Notes under the pieces: model-generated
What the model saw: the letters and a program-made list of their open reading frames with translations, nothing else
Told to the model about the DNA's origin: nothing
Databases searched by the model: none
Shown here: piece by piece, positions 54,438 to 62,819 of the stretch
Layout: each line of letters begins with the position of its first letter
Numbering within the stretch: position 1 is the stretch's first letter
Assembly: GCF_009877425.1 (NCBI RefSeq)
Contig: NZ_WXEY01000006.1
Location: 1-64,000 of the forward strand
DNA: 64,000 nt
Direction of reading: 5' to 3'
Source of the DNA: Heliomicrobium undosum
Lineage (GTDB): Bacteria > Bacillota > Desulfitobacteriia > Heliobacteriales > Heliobacteriaceae
Made by a program: the position numbers and the translations under genes

Positions 54438-55346
54438 CTAGATTTCCTCCAGGGGATGGGGCTCATACCGGGGGGCTACGGATAGTCGCACCCGTTCGGC
54501 CCGTCCGCCGCTGCGGCTTTCCGCTCCCGCTTCCGGCCAGCGCAAAGCGCGCTGCTCCGCCACGGCCATAACGCCTTCCAGGCCGACCACGGCAGGCGGG
54601 GCGTAGTCGCCGATGAGGTCGACGGTATGTTCATTCTCCGCCAGGATGGACGCGACCGTATGGACGGCCAGGTCCGGGCGGTTGTTTTCATTGCTCAAAT
54701 GGGACAAGAGGACCTGCCGGACGCCGCCCTCGCAGAGCTTGACCAAGGCCTCGCCGGCGTCGGGGTTGGACAAGTGGCCCTTGTCCGAGGCGATGCGGCG
54801 CTTTAAGTAGGCCGGATAGGGGCCGGTCTGCAGCATCTTCGGATCATGGTTGGCTTCAAAGATCAGCCCCTGGCAGTCGATGAGGCGGCGGCCCATGCCC
54901 CGGGTGACGTAACCGATGTCGGTGGCGATGCCGAGGCGGCTGTCGCCGTCATCGATGGTCATGCCGATGGGCTCGCGGGCGTCATGGGGGGTGGCGAAGG
55001 CTTCGATCTCCAGGCTGTTCAGGGTCACCTTTTTATTCGGGTCGATCACGCGGACCTGGGCCTCCGGCACGTCGCCGATGGCGTTCTCCATGCCCTGCCA
55101 GCAGCCTTCGCTGGCATAGACGGGCAACTTGTAGCGCCGCGCCAGGACGCCGACGCCGCGGATGTGATCGATATGCTCGTGGGTGACCACGATGGCGTCG
55201 ATCGTCCGGGGATCGACGCCGACAGCGGCCAATCCCTTTTCCACCTGCTTGCCCGTCAGCCCGGCGTCCACCAGCAGCCGCGTCTGCTTGCCTTCCACAA
55301 AGGCGCAGTTGCCACTGGAGCCGCTAGCAATGGTCGTATACCGCAT
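54438..55346 (-). CDS. yycJ: YycJ/WalJ metallo-beta-lactamase-fold hydrolase
   Basis: 302 residues. The metal site THEHIDHIRGV (HxHxDH) and later His/Asp ligands (PHDAREPIGM, EANHDPKML, LSHLSNENN) mark the YycJ group, linked in other Firmicutes to cell division or DNA-damage handling; a nuclease role is suggested by fold only. ATG at 55346 follows GGAGG. The last 35 residues are Arg/Glu/Pro-rich and extend beyond the usual end. It overlaps the upstream methyltransferase gene by 23 bases. Confidence 0.92.
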   Translation of the reverse strand: MRYTTIASGSSGNCAFVEGKQTRLLVDAGLTGKQVEKGLAAVGVDPRTIDAIVVTHEHIDHIRGVGVLARRYKLPVYASEGCWQGMENAIGDVPEAQVRVIDPNKKVTLNSLEIEAFATPHDAREPIGMTIDDGDSRLGIATDIGYVTRGMGRRLIDCQGLIFEANHDPKMLQTGPYPAYLKRRIASDKGHLSNPDAGEALVKLCEGGVRQVLLSHLSNENNRPDLAVHTVASILAENEHTVDLIGDYAPPAVVGLEGVMAVAEQRALRWPEAGAESRSGGRAERVRLSVAPRYEPHPLEEI

Positions 55347-56061
55347 GCTGCCTCCGTTGCCACCGGTGAATCCGGATGGCGTAATCTTTCTGGTCCAATT
55401 GGACCGGGATGATCGACATATCCCGCTGCCATGTCGCAGCGTCCAGCCGGTCAAAAAACTGAGCCGCCCATTCCCGTCCCGGATCGGCGACGATAAACTC
55501 GCCCCCCGGCGCTAGGTGATTCGTCAGGATCGTCTCTAGATCGCTGTGCAGTGTCCGCTCATAGAGGATGTCGGAGCCGATGATCAGCGAAAAATCGCCC
55601 ATGGCGGGAAAGCGCCGCCAGTCGGCCCAAACCCGCTCGGTCTCCACGCCGTTCTGGGCGGCGTTTTCCCCGGCCAGTTCCAGCGCCGCCGGGATGAAGT
55701 CCGTCTGGACCACGTCGGCGCCCTTCAAGGCGGCCACGATGCCCGAGAGGCCGAGGCCGCAGCCCAGTTCCAGGACTGGGCGCTCTTGCATGTCCACCTG
55801 CCGCCAGAGGTAGGCGGCCAGGCCGAGCGATGACGGCCAAAGCTCCGCCCAGAAGGGGAGTTCATCTTCCTCCTGGGCGGCGGAGATCAGATCGTCTACA
55901 TTGCCGATCCGGGTAAAATTCAGCACAGGGCCGCCCGGTACGGCGATCGTTTCAGTGACCCGCTGCAACGGCTGTTTCCTTCTTTCTGCGATAGGTGGTG
56001 CGAATCGAGTGCAAATGGTGGCTTCAACAGCCGCAGGGAGCGCCGGGAAGGGGCGACGCAA
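55324..56061 (-). CDS. Class I SAM-dependent methyltransferase (METTL/Nnt1-like)
   Basis: 245 residues. The SAM motif VLELGCGLGLSGIVAALKGA is at about residues 95-114, preceded by LPFWAELWPSSLGLAAYL, typical of the lysine-methyltransferase-like METTL group. IIGSDILYERTLH is the post-motif II segment. The substrate, probably a protein lysine or small molecule, is unknown. TTG start with AAAGG close upstream. The 3' end overlaps yycJ, so the two are co-translated. Confidence 0.83.
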   Translation of the reverse strand: MRRPFPALPAAVEATICTRFAPPIAERRKQPLQRVTETIAVPGGPVLNFTRIGNVDDLISAAQEEDELPFWAELWPSSLGLAAYLWRQVDMQERPVLELGCGLGLSGIVAALKGADVVQTDFIPAALELAGENAAQNGVETERVWADWRRFPAMGDFSLIIGSDILYERTLHSDLETILTNHLAPGGEFIVADPGREWAAQFFDRLDAATWQRDMSIIPVQLDQKDYAIRIHRWQRRQHAVYDHC

Positions 56062-56068
56062 ACATCCT

Positions 56069-57334
56069 TTAGGAGATCCGCCGCACCCGCGCGCCGAGGC
56101 CGATCAGTTTTTCCTCCAGGTGCTCATAGCCGCGCAGGACGTGGTGGAGGCAGGAGACCTCCGTCTCGCCGTCGGCCATCAGCCCGGCGATGATCAGCGC
56201 CGCGCCGGCACGCAGGTCCGAGGCCTTCACCTGGGCGCTGGAAAGCCGCGCCACGCCGTCGATGACAGCGGTCCGGCCTTCGATTTTGATCTGGGCGCCC
56301 ATGCGCTGCAGCTCATCGACGACGCGCAGGCGGTTTTCATATACGTTTTCGACGATCATGCTGATGCCGTTGACCGTCGACAGCAGCGCCATCAACTGGG
56401 ATTGCATGTCAGTCGGAAAGCCGGGATAGGGGAGGGTCTTCACATCGACGGGCCGGAACGCGCCGGTGCCGTCGACAAAGATTTGGTCGTCGCCCTCTTC
56501 GACGCGGACGCCGATCTCGCGCAGTTTCGACGTGATGGCGTGCAGGTGGGTGGGGATCACGTTTTCCACGATCACCCGACCGTGCGTCGCCGCCGCAGCG
56601 ATCATGTAGGTGCCCGCCTCGATGCGGTCCGGGATGACGGTGTAGCGGGTGCCTCTGAGTTCGCTGACGCCGTCGACACGGATCACGTCGGTGCCGGCGC
56701 CGCGAATGCGGGCGCCCATGGCGTTGAGGAAGTTGGCCAGGTCAACGATCTCCGGCTCCTTGGCGCAGTTCTCGATGATCGTCTGTCCCTGGGCCGTGGC
56801 GGCGGCCATCATGATATTTTCCGTCGCGCCCACCGAGGGGAAGTCGAGGTAAATCTTGCCGCCTTTTAAGCGCTTGCCGCCGCCGGCCACGCCGCCGCGG
56901 ATGTAGCCGTGTTCGATCTTCAGTTCAGCGCCGAGAACAGAGAGGCCTTTGATATGTAAATCCATGGGCCGGGTGCCGATGTTGTCGCCGCCCGGCAGGG
57001 CCACCTCGGCCCAGCCGAAGCGTCCCAACAGGGAGCCCAGCAAGAGGTTTGATGCCCGCAACTTCTTGGCCAGTGTATAGGACGTCTTGCAGGAGATGGT
57101 GTCCGGCACATTGAGGCGGATGACGCCGCGCTCCAGCCATTCCCCTTCGCCGCCCATTTCGCGGCAGATCTCCATCACTACGTCCACATCGGTGATTTCC
57201 GGGATATTTTCTAAAATCGTCTCGCCATGGGCCAGGAAACAGGCGGCCATGACGGGCAGAGTCGAGTTCTTGGCGCCACTGATGGGTACGCGCCCTTCCA
57301 GGGGGATCCCCCCCTGAATCAACAGTTTGCCCAA
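56069..57334 (-). CDS. murA: UDP-N-acetylglucosamine 1-carboxyvinyltransferase MurA with Asp at the catalytic-loop Cys position
   Basis: 421 residues. First committed step of peptidoglycan synthesis: transfers enolpyruvate from PEP to UDP-GlcNAc. Lys22-Asn23 (SGAKNS) are conserved. The active-site loop reads ALPGGDNIGTRPMDLH: the usual Cys (Cys115 in E. coli) is Asp117 here, codon GAC at 56986-56984. Cys-to-Asp MurA enzymes are active but resist fosfomycin, as in mycobacteria and chlamydiae. TTG start with AAAGGGG 11 bases upstream. It lies 7 bp upstream of the methyltransferase gene. Confidence 0.95.
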   Translation of the reverse strand: MGKLLIQGGIPLEGRVPISGAKNSTLPVMAACFLAHGETILENIPEITDVDVVMEICREMGGEGEWLERGVIRLNVPDTISCKTSYTLAKKLRASNLLLGSLLGRFGWAEVALPGGDNIGTRPMDLHIKGLSVLGAELKIEHGYIRGGVAGGGKRLKGGKIYLDFPSVGATENIMMAAATAQGQTIIENCAKEPEIVDLANFLNAMGARIRGAGTDVIRVDGVSELRGTRYTVIPDRIEAGTYMIAAAATHGRVIVENVIPTHLHAITSKLREIGVRVEEGDDQIFVDGTGAFRPVDVKTLPYPGFPTDMQSQLMALLSTVNGISMIVENVYENRLRVVDELQRMGAQIKIEGRTAVIDGVARLSSAQVKASDLRAGAALIIAGLMADGETEVSCLHHVLRGYEHLEEKLIGLGARVRRIS

Positions 57335-57554
57335 CGAGCATCGTTCCCCTTTCTACTGTGGCAAAGGCGTCGGCGGCTTGGGGTCGATTAGCCAATGCTT
57401 CTTCTTTTTATTCTCTTAGCTAGGCCGGATTCCTGCTTGCCGCCTCACCAGGCAGGCGTTTTCTTTCCTGCTTGAACCGATTGACGCAAGCAGGCCGATC
57501 GTGTATTATCTGAATATTCAGTTGGTCAAAAAAACGCGAAGGAGGGGGATCGGC

Positions 57555-57737
57555 ATGTCTTCCCAGGATGACCGCTGTCACGTCTGCCTGCGAACCAATG
57601 TGGTCGAATTGATTTGCACAATGGTCTTCCAGGTGTGGGGTGCTTCCTCAAAGGAACTCGCTTGCTGGCATGTCTGCAACGACTGTTACCCCCATTTCGA
57701 AGAGACGGTCCTCTCCTCCTACCGCAACAACCGGTGA
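57555..57737 (+). CDS. Small Cys-rich (zinc-finger-like) protein
   Basis: 60 residues. Cys pairs DRCHVCLRTN (near residue 8) and WHVCNDCYPHFEE (near 40-50), with another Cys between, suggest a single zinc-binding fold. A strong ribosome binding site (AAGGAGGGGG) precedes ATG at 57555 and a good terminator follows, so it is very likely a real gene. It is divergent from murA and convergent with the peptidase gene. No family is recognised. Confidence 0.75.
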   Translation: MSSQDDRCHVCLRTNVVELICTMVFQVWGASSKELACWHVCNDCYPHFEETVLSSYRNNR

Positions 57738-57747
57738 AGCTCATGGA

Positions 57748-57788
57748 AACCCCCGCCCTCCCTTCGCGGAGCGGCGGGGGTTCTTATT
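57748..57788 (+). terminator. Terminator of the small Cys-rich gene
   Basis: AACCCCCGCC (57748-57757) pairs with GGCGGGGGTT (57773-57782), then CTTATTTG. It may also serve the convergent peptidase gene on the minus strand. Confidence 0.82.
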
Positions 57789-57809
57789 TGCGCAAATCGA
57801 TTTTGCTCC

Positions 57810-58670
57810 CTATTTGCGCCCCCTGTTTTCTCTCTGCGCTGCCGCATACACCTTCTGCACAAAGGTGTCCCAATCCCAGCCGGTCGCATCGGTGATGGCA
57901 TCGCTGATGGATTCCCCCGCAGCCAGCCCGTCGATGGTCCTGCTCAGCGTCTCCGGACCGGCGTCGCGGAGCACGTCGACGGCCAGCAACGACTGCCGGT
58001 AGGCCAGCCGCTGGTCCTCCAGGTTGTCGAAGCCGTCGTCCATGGCGTCAAAAGGATTGAGCCGTTCCGCCCAGTCCCCCTTCGGCCGGGAGAGAGTGAA
58101 ACCGCTGAGGCGGCGTTCCGCCTCTTGGGCCACGCCTTCGGTAAACCAGCGCGGGATGTTCCCCCCTGTTTGATAGTCAAGGACCATGTGCGCCAGTTCG
58201 TGGGCCATGGGACCGGCCATGTCGGCCTCGTCATGGCTCCAGACGCGGGGCGACAGCACCCGCACGACGCCGGCGTAGTAGACGCCCATGGCCGACTGGT
58301 CCTTCCAGCCGAAAACGCCGTTGAAGCTTTCCCGGTCCGGATAGAGCAAGACGAGCGGTTTCACGGCAGGTTGATAGCCCACCATGTCCGTCACCTGCGG
58401 GTAGATCCGCTCCGTGTCCCGGAGCACCAAAGGGGCCAGCCTGGCGTCTTCGTCACAGTAGCGGAGGGTGACATGCTCTCCCTCGAGCACGCGCCAGTGC
58501 CGCGTGTCCCGCTCGGCTTCACGCCGGTTGAACTCGCGATACCAGCCGAAGCCCTCCGCTTTCATCACCGGCCAGGTGGCGGCAAAGGCACGGCCGGCAA
58601 AGGCGAGCAAAAAAAGCAAACAAAACCCGGCGACCCACCACAGGCGCGGGTCGATTCTCCATTCCCCCAT
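57810..58670 (-). CDS. Membrane-anchored gluzincin-like metallopeptidase (peptidase MA-like)
   Basis: 286 residues. An N-terminal signal/anchor (LWWVAGFCLLFLLAFAGRAFA) puts the rest outside the membrane. The zinc motif is MAHELAHMVLDY with the third ligand Glu in WFTEGVAQEAE (gluzincin pattern). LEGEHVTLRYCDEDARLAP and LYPDRESFNGVFGW match the DUF1570/MA-like group. ATG at 58670 follows GGGGAG; the frame runs on to 58913 without a site. The substrate is unknown; a cell-wall or secreted protein target is a guess. Confidence 0.83.
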   Translation of the reverse strand: MGEWRIDPRLWWVAGFCLLFLLAFAGRAFAATWPVMKAEGFGWYREFNRREAERDTRHWRVLEGEHVTLRYCDEDARLAPLVLRDTERIYPQVTDMVGYQPAVKPLVLLYPDRESFNGVFGWKDQSAMGVYYAGVVRVLSPRVWSHDEADMAGPMAHELAHMVLDYQTGGNIPRWFTEGVAQEAERRLSGFTLSRPKGDWAERLNPFDAMDDGFDNLEDQRLAYRQSLLAVDVLRDAGPETLSRTIDGLAAGESISDAITDATGWDWDTFVQKVYAAAQRENRGRK

Positions 58671-58852
58671 GTTTCTCCCCCCGGTCCCTTCCATTATATA
58701 AGCAATAATTCTTGCAAGATCGGAAAGCCCGTCCATTATACCAACCGGGAGGGGTTTTGGGACTGGGATTTTCCTGGTTGGATGGGTGTTTCCTGGATAA
58801 AAAAGAAGGTTACTGGGGTCGATGTACGGCTTCTTCCTGAATAAAAGGATAT

Positions 58853-58877
58853 AAAAAGCCGCCCGGAAGTGGGCGGC
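58853..58877 (-). terminator. Terminator of the TPR protein gene
   Basis: GCCGCCC (58858-58864)/GGGCGGC (58871-58877), loop 6. On the minus strand it is followed by TTTTTATATCC. Confidence 0.85.
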
Positions 58878-59007
58878 GCAGTCAGGGGCGCTTATATCTA
58901 AGATGACAGACAAACAAAATCGGCGGGAATCCGTCGCATATGTCCACAGGGGCGCCCCGTAAGGCTACCTATCTGCCTTCCGTTCCGTTACGTGTCGGCA
59001 GGACCAG

Positions 59008-59757
59008 CTAGGGCTGCTTCTTGCCGATCCCGCTCAGATCGGGCGCTTCCAGTACGCCCGGCGCAGCCGTGTTACCCGGCGCAGCAGAGGTTGCAGGGTT
59101 TTGTCCGTTCGGCGCCGGCGCTGGTTGCGTCATCGAGTCGGCCACCTGGATCAGTTCTTTCAGGCTTTCCGCCTCTTTCGCCGGCGGGTTGGCGTCCAGG
59201 GCCTTCTGCCATTGGGCCTTGGCGGCCGCCGGGTCTTTTCGGGCCTGGATGAGGAAGATGCCGTAGTTGTAGCGGGCGTTCAGGTGGCGCGGGTCTTTTT
59301 CGATGGCCACCTTAAAGTTCTTTTCGGCGTCATCGATCAGGTCGCCGTAGAAGGCGGCTGTGGCCGCGTCGACGCGGGCGTTGATATCGTCCGGCTTCAA
59401 GGCCAGGGTCTTTTGATAATCCTCATAGGCGCGGCGGAAGGTGTTTTGCGAGGCTTCCTTATCCCCTGTGGTCCGGTAGAGGGAGGCCAGGTTGTAGCGG
59501 GTGTTGGCCAGTTCGAGCCAGACGGCGGCATCTTTCGGATCGGCCGTCGACTTTTCTTCTAGTCCCTTGATGTCAGCCTGCCAGGTCTCTTTAAGGCTCT
59601 CCGTATAGGCGCTGTCGTCCTTCGCCGGCGCCGGCGCATTGCGCAGGGAGGTGAGGGAATAGACGATCGTGCTGCCCATCAGGCCGGCGATCACAAGCAG
59701 GGCCACAATCGCGTAGACCCGGCGCTGCTTGTTGTAGAGGGAAGATTCTGAGGCCAA
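59008..59757 (-). CDS. Membrane-anchored TPR-repeat protein
   Basis: 249 residues. One N-terminal membrane helix (VYAIVALLVIAGLMGSTIVYSL), then three to four TPR-like helical pairs (AAVWLELANTRYNLASLYRTTGDKEAS, EDYQKTLALKPDDINARVDAATA, AIEKDPRHLNARYNYGIFLI), ending in a Pro/Ala/Asn-rich tail. It probably scaffolds other envelope proteins. TTG start with AAAGGATG about 8 bases upstream. The 59758-59981 stretch upstream shows nothing more. Confidence 0.85.
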   Translation of the reverse strand: MASESSLYNKQRRVYAIVALLVIAGLMGSTIVYSLTSLRNAPAPAKDDSAYTESLKETWQADIKGLEEKSTADPKDAAVWLELANTRYNLASLYRTTGDKEASQNTFRRAYEDYQKTLALKPDDINARVDAATAAFYGDLIDDAEKNFKVAIEKDPRHLNARYNYGIFLIQARKDPAAAKAQWQKALDANPPAKEAESLKELIQVADSMTQPAPAPNGQNPATSAAPGNTAAPGVLEAPDLSGIGKKQP

Positions 59758-59981
59758 TGCGGTCTCATCCTTTCTCTTGGGCGAACGCTCGCCCTGTTTT
59801 TGGAAAAACAGCGCGCCTGTTTTGCGGAAAACCTATCCCTTTCGTTGCAGCATGCCTGGTTCGGGGGGATCAGGGAACACACTTGTCCATCTCTTCGGAG
59901 GCGCTTAGCCGTATTATAAAAGGCCCGCAGCGCCGAGTAAAGTTTTTCCCTACGAATGCCGGATTCTATTGCGGCGCTACT

Positions 59982-60905
59982 CTACCCCACCGCCTCTTTT
60001 CGCGCTTCTCGCATCCCCTTTAGGTGTGACAGCGAGTAAACGACCAGCGCCGCCCAGATCAGCGTGAAGCTGACGGCATGGGCCGGCGTAAAGGGCTCGT
60101 GATAGAGGAAGATCCCCAGCAGTAGGCTCATCGTCGGCGACAGGTACTGGATAAAGCCGATCGTGGACAAAGGGATCCGGCGCGCGCCCTGGGCAAACCA
60201 GAGCAGCGGCATGGCGGTGACCACACCGGCGCCCATCAAAAGCGCCATAGCCAGCGGTGTGCCGCCGGAAAAGGCGTCGGTCCCCTGGGCATGCAGGTAG
60301 ACGAGGTAGCCGATAGCCAGCGGCGTCACCATGGCCGTCTCGACGGCAAGCCCAACCACCGGTTCAAAGCTTACCTTCTTTTTCGCCATGCCGTAGAGGG
60401 TGAAACTTACGGCCAGCGTGAGCGCGATCCAGGGGACCTGTCCAAACTGCGCGGTGAGAAAGAACACACCGGACGCGGCGAGGGCGATGGCCACGATTTG
60501 CCCCCGGTTCAGCCGCTCCTGCAAAAAGAGGACGCCGGCGGCCACGTTCAGCAGCGGATTGATGTAGTAGCCGAGGCTCGCTTCGACCATATGGCCGTTG
60601 TTCACGGCCCATATGTAGATGAACCAGTTGGCGCTGATCAGCAGCGATCCGGTAATCAAGGTCAACCAGTTCTCTCGCTTTGCCATCGCGCTCTTCATGT
60701 TCTCCCACTGGCCCGTTGCAAAAATAATCATCATCACAAAGACGAAAGACCAAACGACCCGGTGGGCCAGGATCTCCATCCCCGGGATTCCCTGAAGGGA
60801 CTTCCAGTAGAGGGGGAGCAATCCCCAGGCGAGGTAGGCCGCCAGGGCGTAGTAGACGCCGGTGATCATGTTGCGTTGCGCCGCTTTTTCTTCTGTCTGA
60901 GCCAT
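59982..60905 (-). CDS. rarD: RarD-family EamA transporter
   Basis: 307 residues with ten hydrophobic segments. The RarD signature is at the start (GVYYALAAYLAWGLLPLYWKSLQGIPGMEILAHRVVWSFVFV), followed by NWFIYIWAVNNGHMVEASLGYYINPLLNV and FIQYLSPTMSLLLGIFLYHEPF. The transported compound is unknown despite the chloramphenicol-related name. ATG at 60905 is preferred; the TTG at 60962 has no ribosome binding site. Its own site (AAGAGATG) is moderate. Confidence 0.9.
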   Translation of the reverse strand: MAQTEEKAAQRNMITGVYYALAAYLAWGLLPLYWKSLQGIPGMEILAHRVVWSFVFVMMIIFATGQWENMKSAMAKRENWLTLITGSLLISANWFIYIWAVNNGHMVEASLGYYINPLLNVAAGVLFLQERLNRGQIVAIALAASGVFFLTAQFGQVPWIALTLAVSFTLYGMAKKKVSFEPVVGLAVETAMVTPLAIGYLVYLHAQGTDAFSGGTPLAMALLMGAGVVTAMPLLWFAQGARRIPLSTIGFIQYLSPTMSLLLGIFLYHEPFTPAHAVSFTLIWAALVVYSLSHLKGMREARKEAVG

Positions 60906-60994
60906 TGTTGCTTCATCTCTTTCCCGTTTTGGCTGATTGTGCTGATTGAACAGGTTGTTCAATGGGTTGCTACTGGCCTACGGAGAAAAAGCAG

Positions 60995-61038
60995 AGCCCG
61001 AGAAGATATCGCGTGAAGATATCCTCCCGGGCTTTTTT
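60995..61038. terminator. Terminator between the reductase fusion and rarD
   Basis: AGCCCG...GATATC (60995-61010) pairs with GATATC...CGGGCT (61018-61033). The stronger T-run is on the plus side (TTTTTTCCC), a weaker one (CTGCTTTTTC) on the minus side. Confidence 0.65.
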
Positions 61039-61222
61039 CCCTCCGTGTACACAGGGCCTCCCTGCGCGTTCTCTCTCGGACCAGGCCGGCGAAGCGCCGC
61101 GGAACCCTAGAGAACCTCTTGCTTCAGTTTACTCCTTTTTAACGCTTGCCGCAACCCCATGGCTTTTCCGCATGCGCACTCCGCTCGTCGCGACGGTATC
61201 CAGCCGGAGTCTTGCTTTTTGC

Positions 61223-62539
61223 TTAATGATGGCCCGACAGATACCGTTCCGCCGAGATGGCCGCTACAGCGCCATCGCCGACAGCGGTGGCCACCTGGCG
61301 CAGGACCGTGTTGCGCACGTCGCCGCAGGCGAAGACGCCGGGGATGCTGGCGGCCAGGTTGGCGTCGACGGCGATATAGCCCTCTTCCGTCCGGTCCAGG
61401 GGATCGACCAGGAAATCGGCTGCCGGAGAATGACCGACGAAGACGAAGACGCCGTCACAGGCGATCTCGCCGGCCTCACCCGTTTTGCGGTTGCGGATGA
61501 GCGCCTTTTCCACAGCGGCGCCGCCGACGATCTCCTCGATCACCGTGTCCCAGACGAAGCGGATTTTCGGGTTCTGGAAGGCCCGCTCCTGGAGGACCTT
61601 CGTCGCCCGCAACTGGTCGCGGCGATGGACGATGGTGACCTCGGTGGCGAACTTGGTCAGGAACATGGCCTCCTCGACGGCCGAGTTGCCGCCGCCGGCG
61701 ACGATCACCTTGCGCCCTCGGAAAAAAGCGCCGTCACAGGTGGCGCAGTAGGAGACGCCCCGCCCGTGAAACTCCGCTTCGCCTTTGACGCCGAGGCGGC
61801 GCGGCTGGGCGCCGGTGGCGATGATGACAGAGCGGGCGTAGCGGAGGCCGCCTGCCGTTTCGACGCGCTTGAGGTGACCCTTCAGACCGGTTTTTGTCAC
61901 CTGCTCGGAGATCAGTTCGGCGCCGAAGCGCTGCGCCTGGGCCATGAAGCGCATCATCAGTTCCGGGCCGGAGATGGGCGTGTCAAAGCCCGGGTAGTTT
62001 TCGATAATTTCCGTCGTCGCCGCCTGGCCGCCCGGCATGACAGCTTCAAAGATGGCGGTGCGCAATCCCGCCCGGGACGCATAGAGGCCGGCCGTCAGCC
62101 CAGCCGGACCGGCGCCGATGATCAGCACATCGTAGATGTCCTTCGGGTCTTTTTTCCGCCAGGCCTGGTCTTCCTTGAGCATGCAACGGTCTATGACGAC
62201 GGTGAGGCCGGCGCTTTCCGCCAGCTTGGCCGCCTCCTCGTGGATGACGCCTTCCTGCAGCCAGAGGATCTTCGCCCCCCGGGCGATGGCCTCCTGGGCG
62301 ATGGGCAGGACCTCTTCGGAGCGGCGAAAGACGTCCACCACGTCGATCTCGATATCGGCCGGGATGGAGGCGAGGTCCGGATAGCTCTTTTCCCCGAGGA
62401 TCTCCGTCGCCGTCGGGTTGACGGGAATGATCCGGTATCCCTGTTCTCTCAGGTACTCCGCCACATGGCGGCTGGCGCGGCCCGGTTTGTCCGATAAGCC
62501 CACGATGGCGATGGTCTGCACCGACGGAAAGTCGATCAT
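61223..62539 (-). CDS. trxB: CoA-binding domain fused to thioredoxin reductase
   Basis: 438 residues, about 130 longer than TrxB. Residues 1-125 are a CoA_binding_2 (YccU-type) domain: TIAIVGLSDKPGRASRHVAEYL, NPTATEILGEKSYPDL, and VVIDRCMLKED with Cys119. From about 136 a full low-molecular-weight thioredoxin reductase follows: GAGPAG 142-147, CATC redox pair Cys265/Cys268 in SYCATCDGAF, GGGNSAVEEA, and CGDVRNTVLRQVATAVGDG. It should move NAD(P)H electrons to a thiol or disulfide; the front domain suggests a CoA-linked substrate (CoA disulfide or persulfide), which is inference. ATG at 62539 has GGGAG at 8 bases. No thioredoxin gene adjoins. Confidence 0.92.
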   Translation of the reverse strand: MIDFPSVQTIAIVGLSDKPGRASRHVAEYLREQGYRIIPVNPTATEILGEKSYPDLASIPADIEIDVVDVFRRSEEVLPIAQEAIARGAKILWLQEGVIHEEAAKLAESAGLTVVIDRCMLKEDQAWRKKDPKDIYDVLIIGAGPAGLTAGLYASRAGLRTAIFEAVMPGGQAATTEIIENYPGFDTPISGPELMMRFMAQAQRFGAELISEQVTKTGLKGHLKRVETAGGLRYARSVIIATGAQPRRLGVKGEAEFHGRGVSYCATCDGAFFRGRKVIVAGGGNSAVEEAMFLTKFATEVTIVHRRDQLRATKVLQERAFQNPKIRFVWDTVIEEIVGGAAVEKALIRNRKTGEAGEIACDGVFVFVGHSPAADFLVDPLDRTEEGYIAVDANLAASIPGVFACGDVRNTVLRQVATAVGDGAVAAISAERYLSGHH

Positions 62540-62560
62540 TGCGCTCACTCCCGAACGTTT

Positions 62561-62579
62561 TATACCCATCAGGGGTATA
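62561..62579 (-). promoter_or_regulatory. CsoR/CstR-like operator TATACCC-N5-GGGTATA
   Basis: A perfect 7-5-7 inverted repeat. It lies directly after the expected transcription start of the promoter at 62592-62621 and 21 bp before the reductase start codon. Its ACCC/GGGT half-sites with flanking TA resemble sites of CsoR-family repressors (copper CsoR, persulfide CstR). No csoR gene is in the window. Confidence 0.6.
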
Positions 62580-62591
62580 TTTATGGCTTCT

Positions 62592-62621
62592 ATTATAGGC
62601 CGATCGTGAAGGAGGTGTCAA
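62592..62621 (-). promoter_or_regulatory. Near-consensus promoter of the reductase fusion
   Basis: On the minus strand: TTGACA (62621-62616), 18 bp, TATAAT (62597-62592). Both hexamers are perfect. Confidence 0.85.
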
Positions 62622-62703
62622 GCGATGCGGCAGGGCGCAACGAGGCACTTTGCGACGGGAACTTTTTGACTGACTTCTGCGTCTAAAGATTGAAAGATAA
62701 AAA

Positions 62704-62728
62704 AAGAAGACCCCCTGCGGGGCCTTCC
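62704..62728 (-). terminator. Terminator of the M23 peptidase gene
   Basis: On the minus strand, GGCCCCGCAGGGGGTC forms a short stem followed by TTCTTTTTTTATC, about 95 bp past the stop. Confidence 0.8.
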
Positions 62729-62819
62729 TGCAAAAATGCAATTGCGATTTTCAAGATTGTCAATTGACTTCAGTTTGACTTTCAATCACCTTACACCAGC
62801 GATTCCTGACCGGCTTGGC

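Noticed and set aside
60962-62497. 511-codon plus-strand frame opposite the reductase fusion
   Set aside because: Antisense shadow running through a terminator hairpin.
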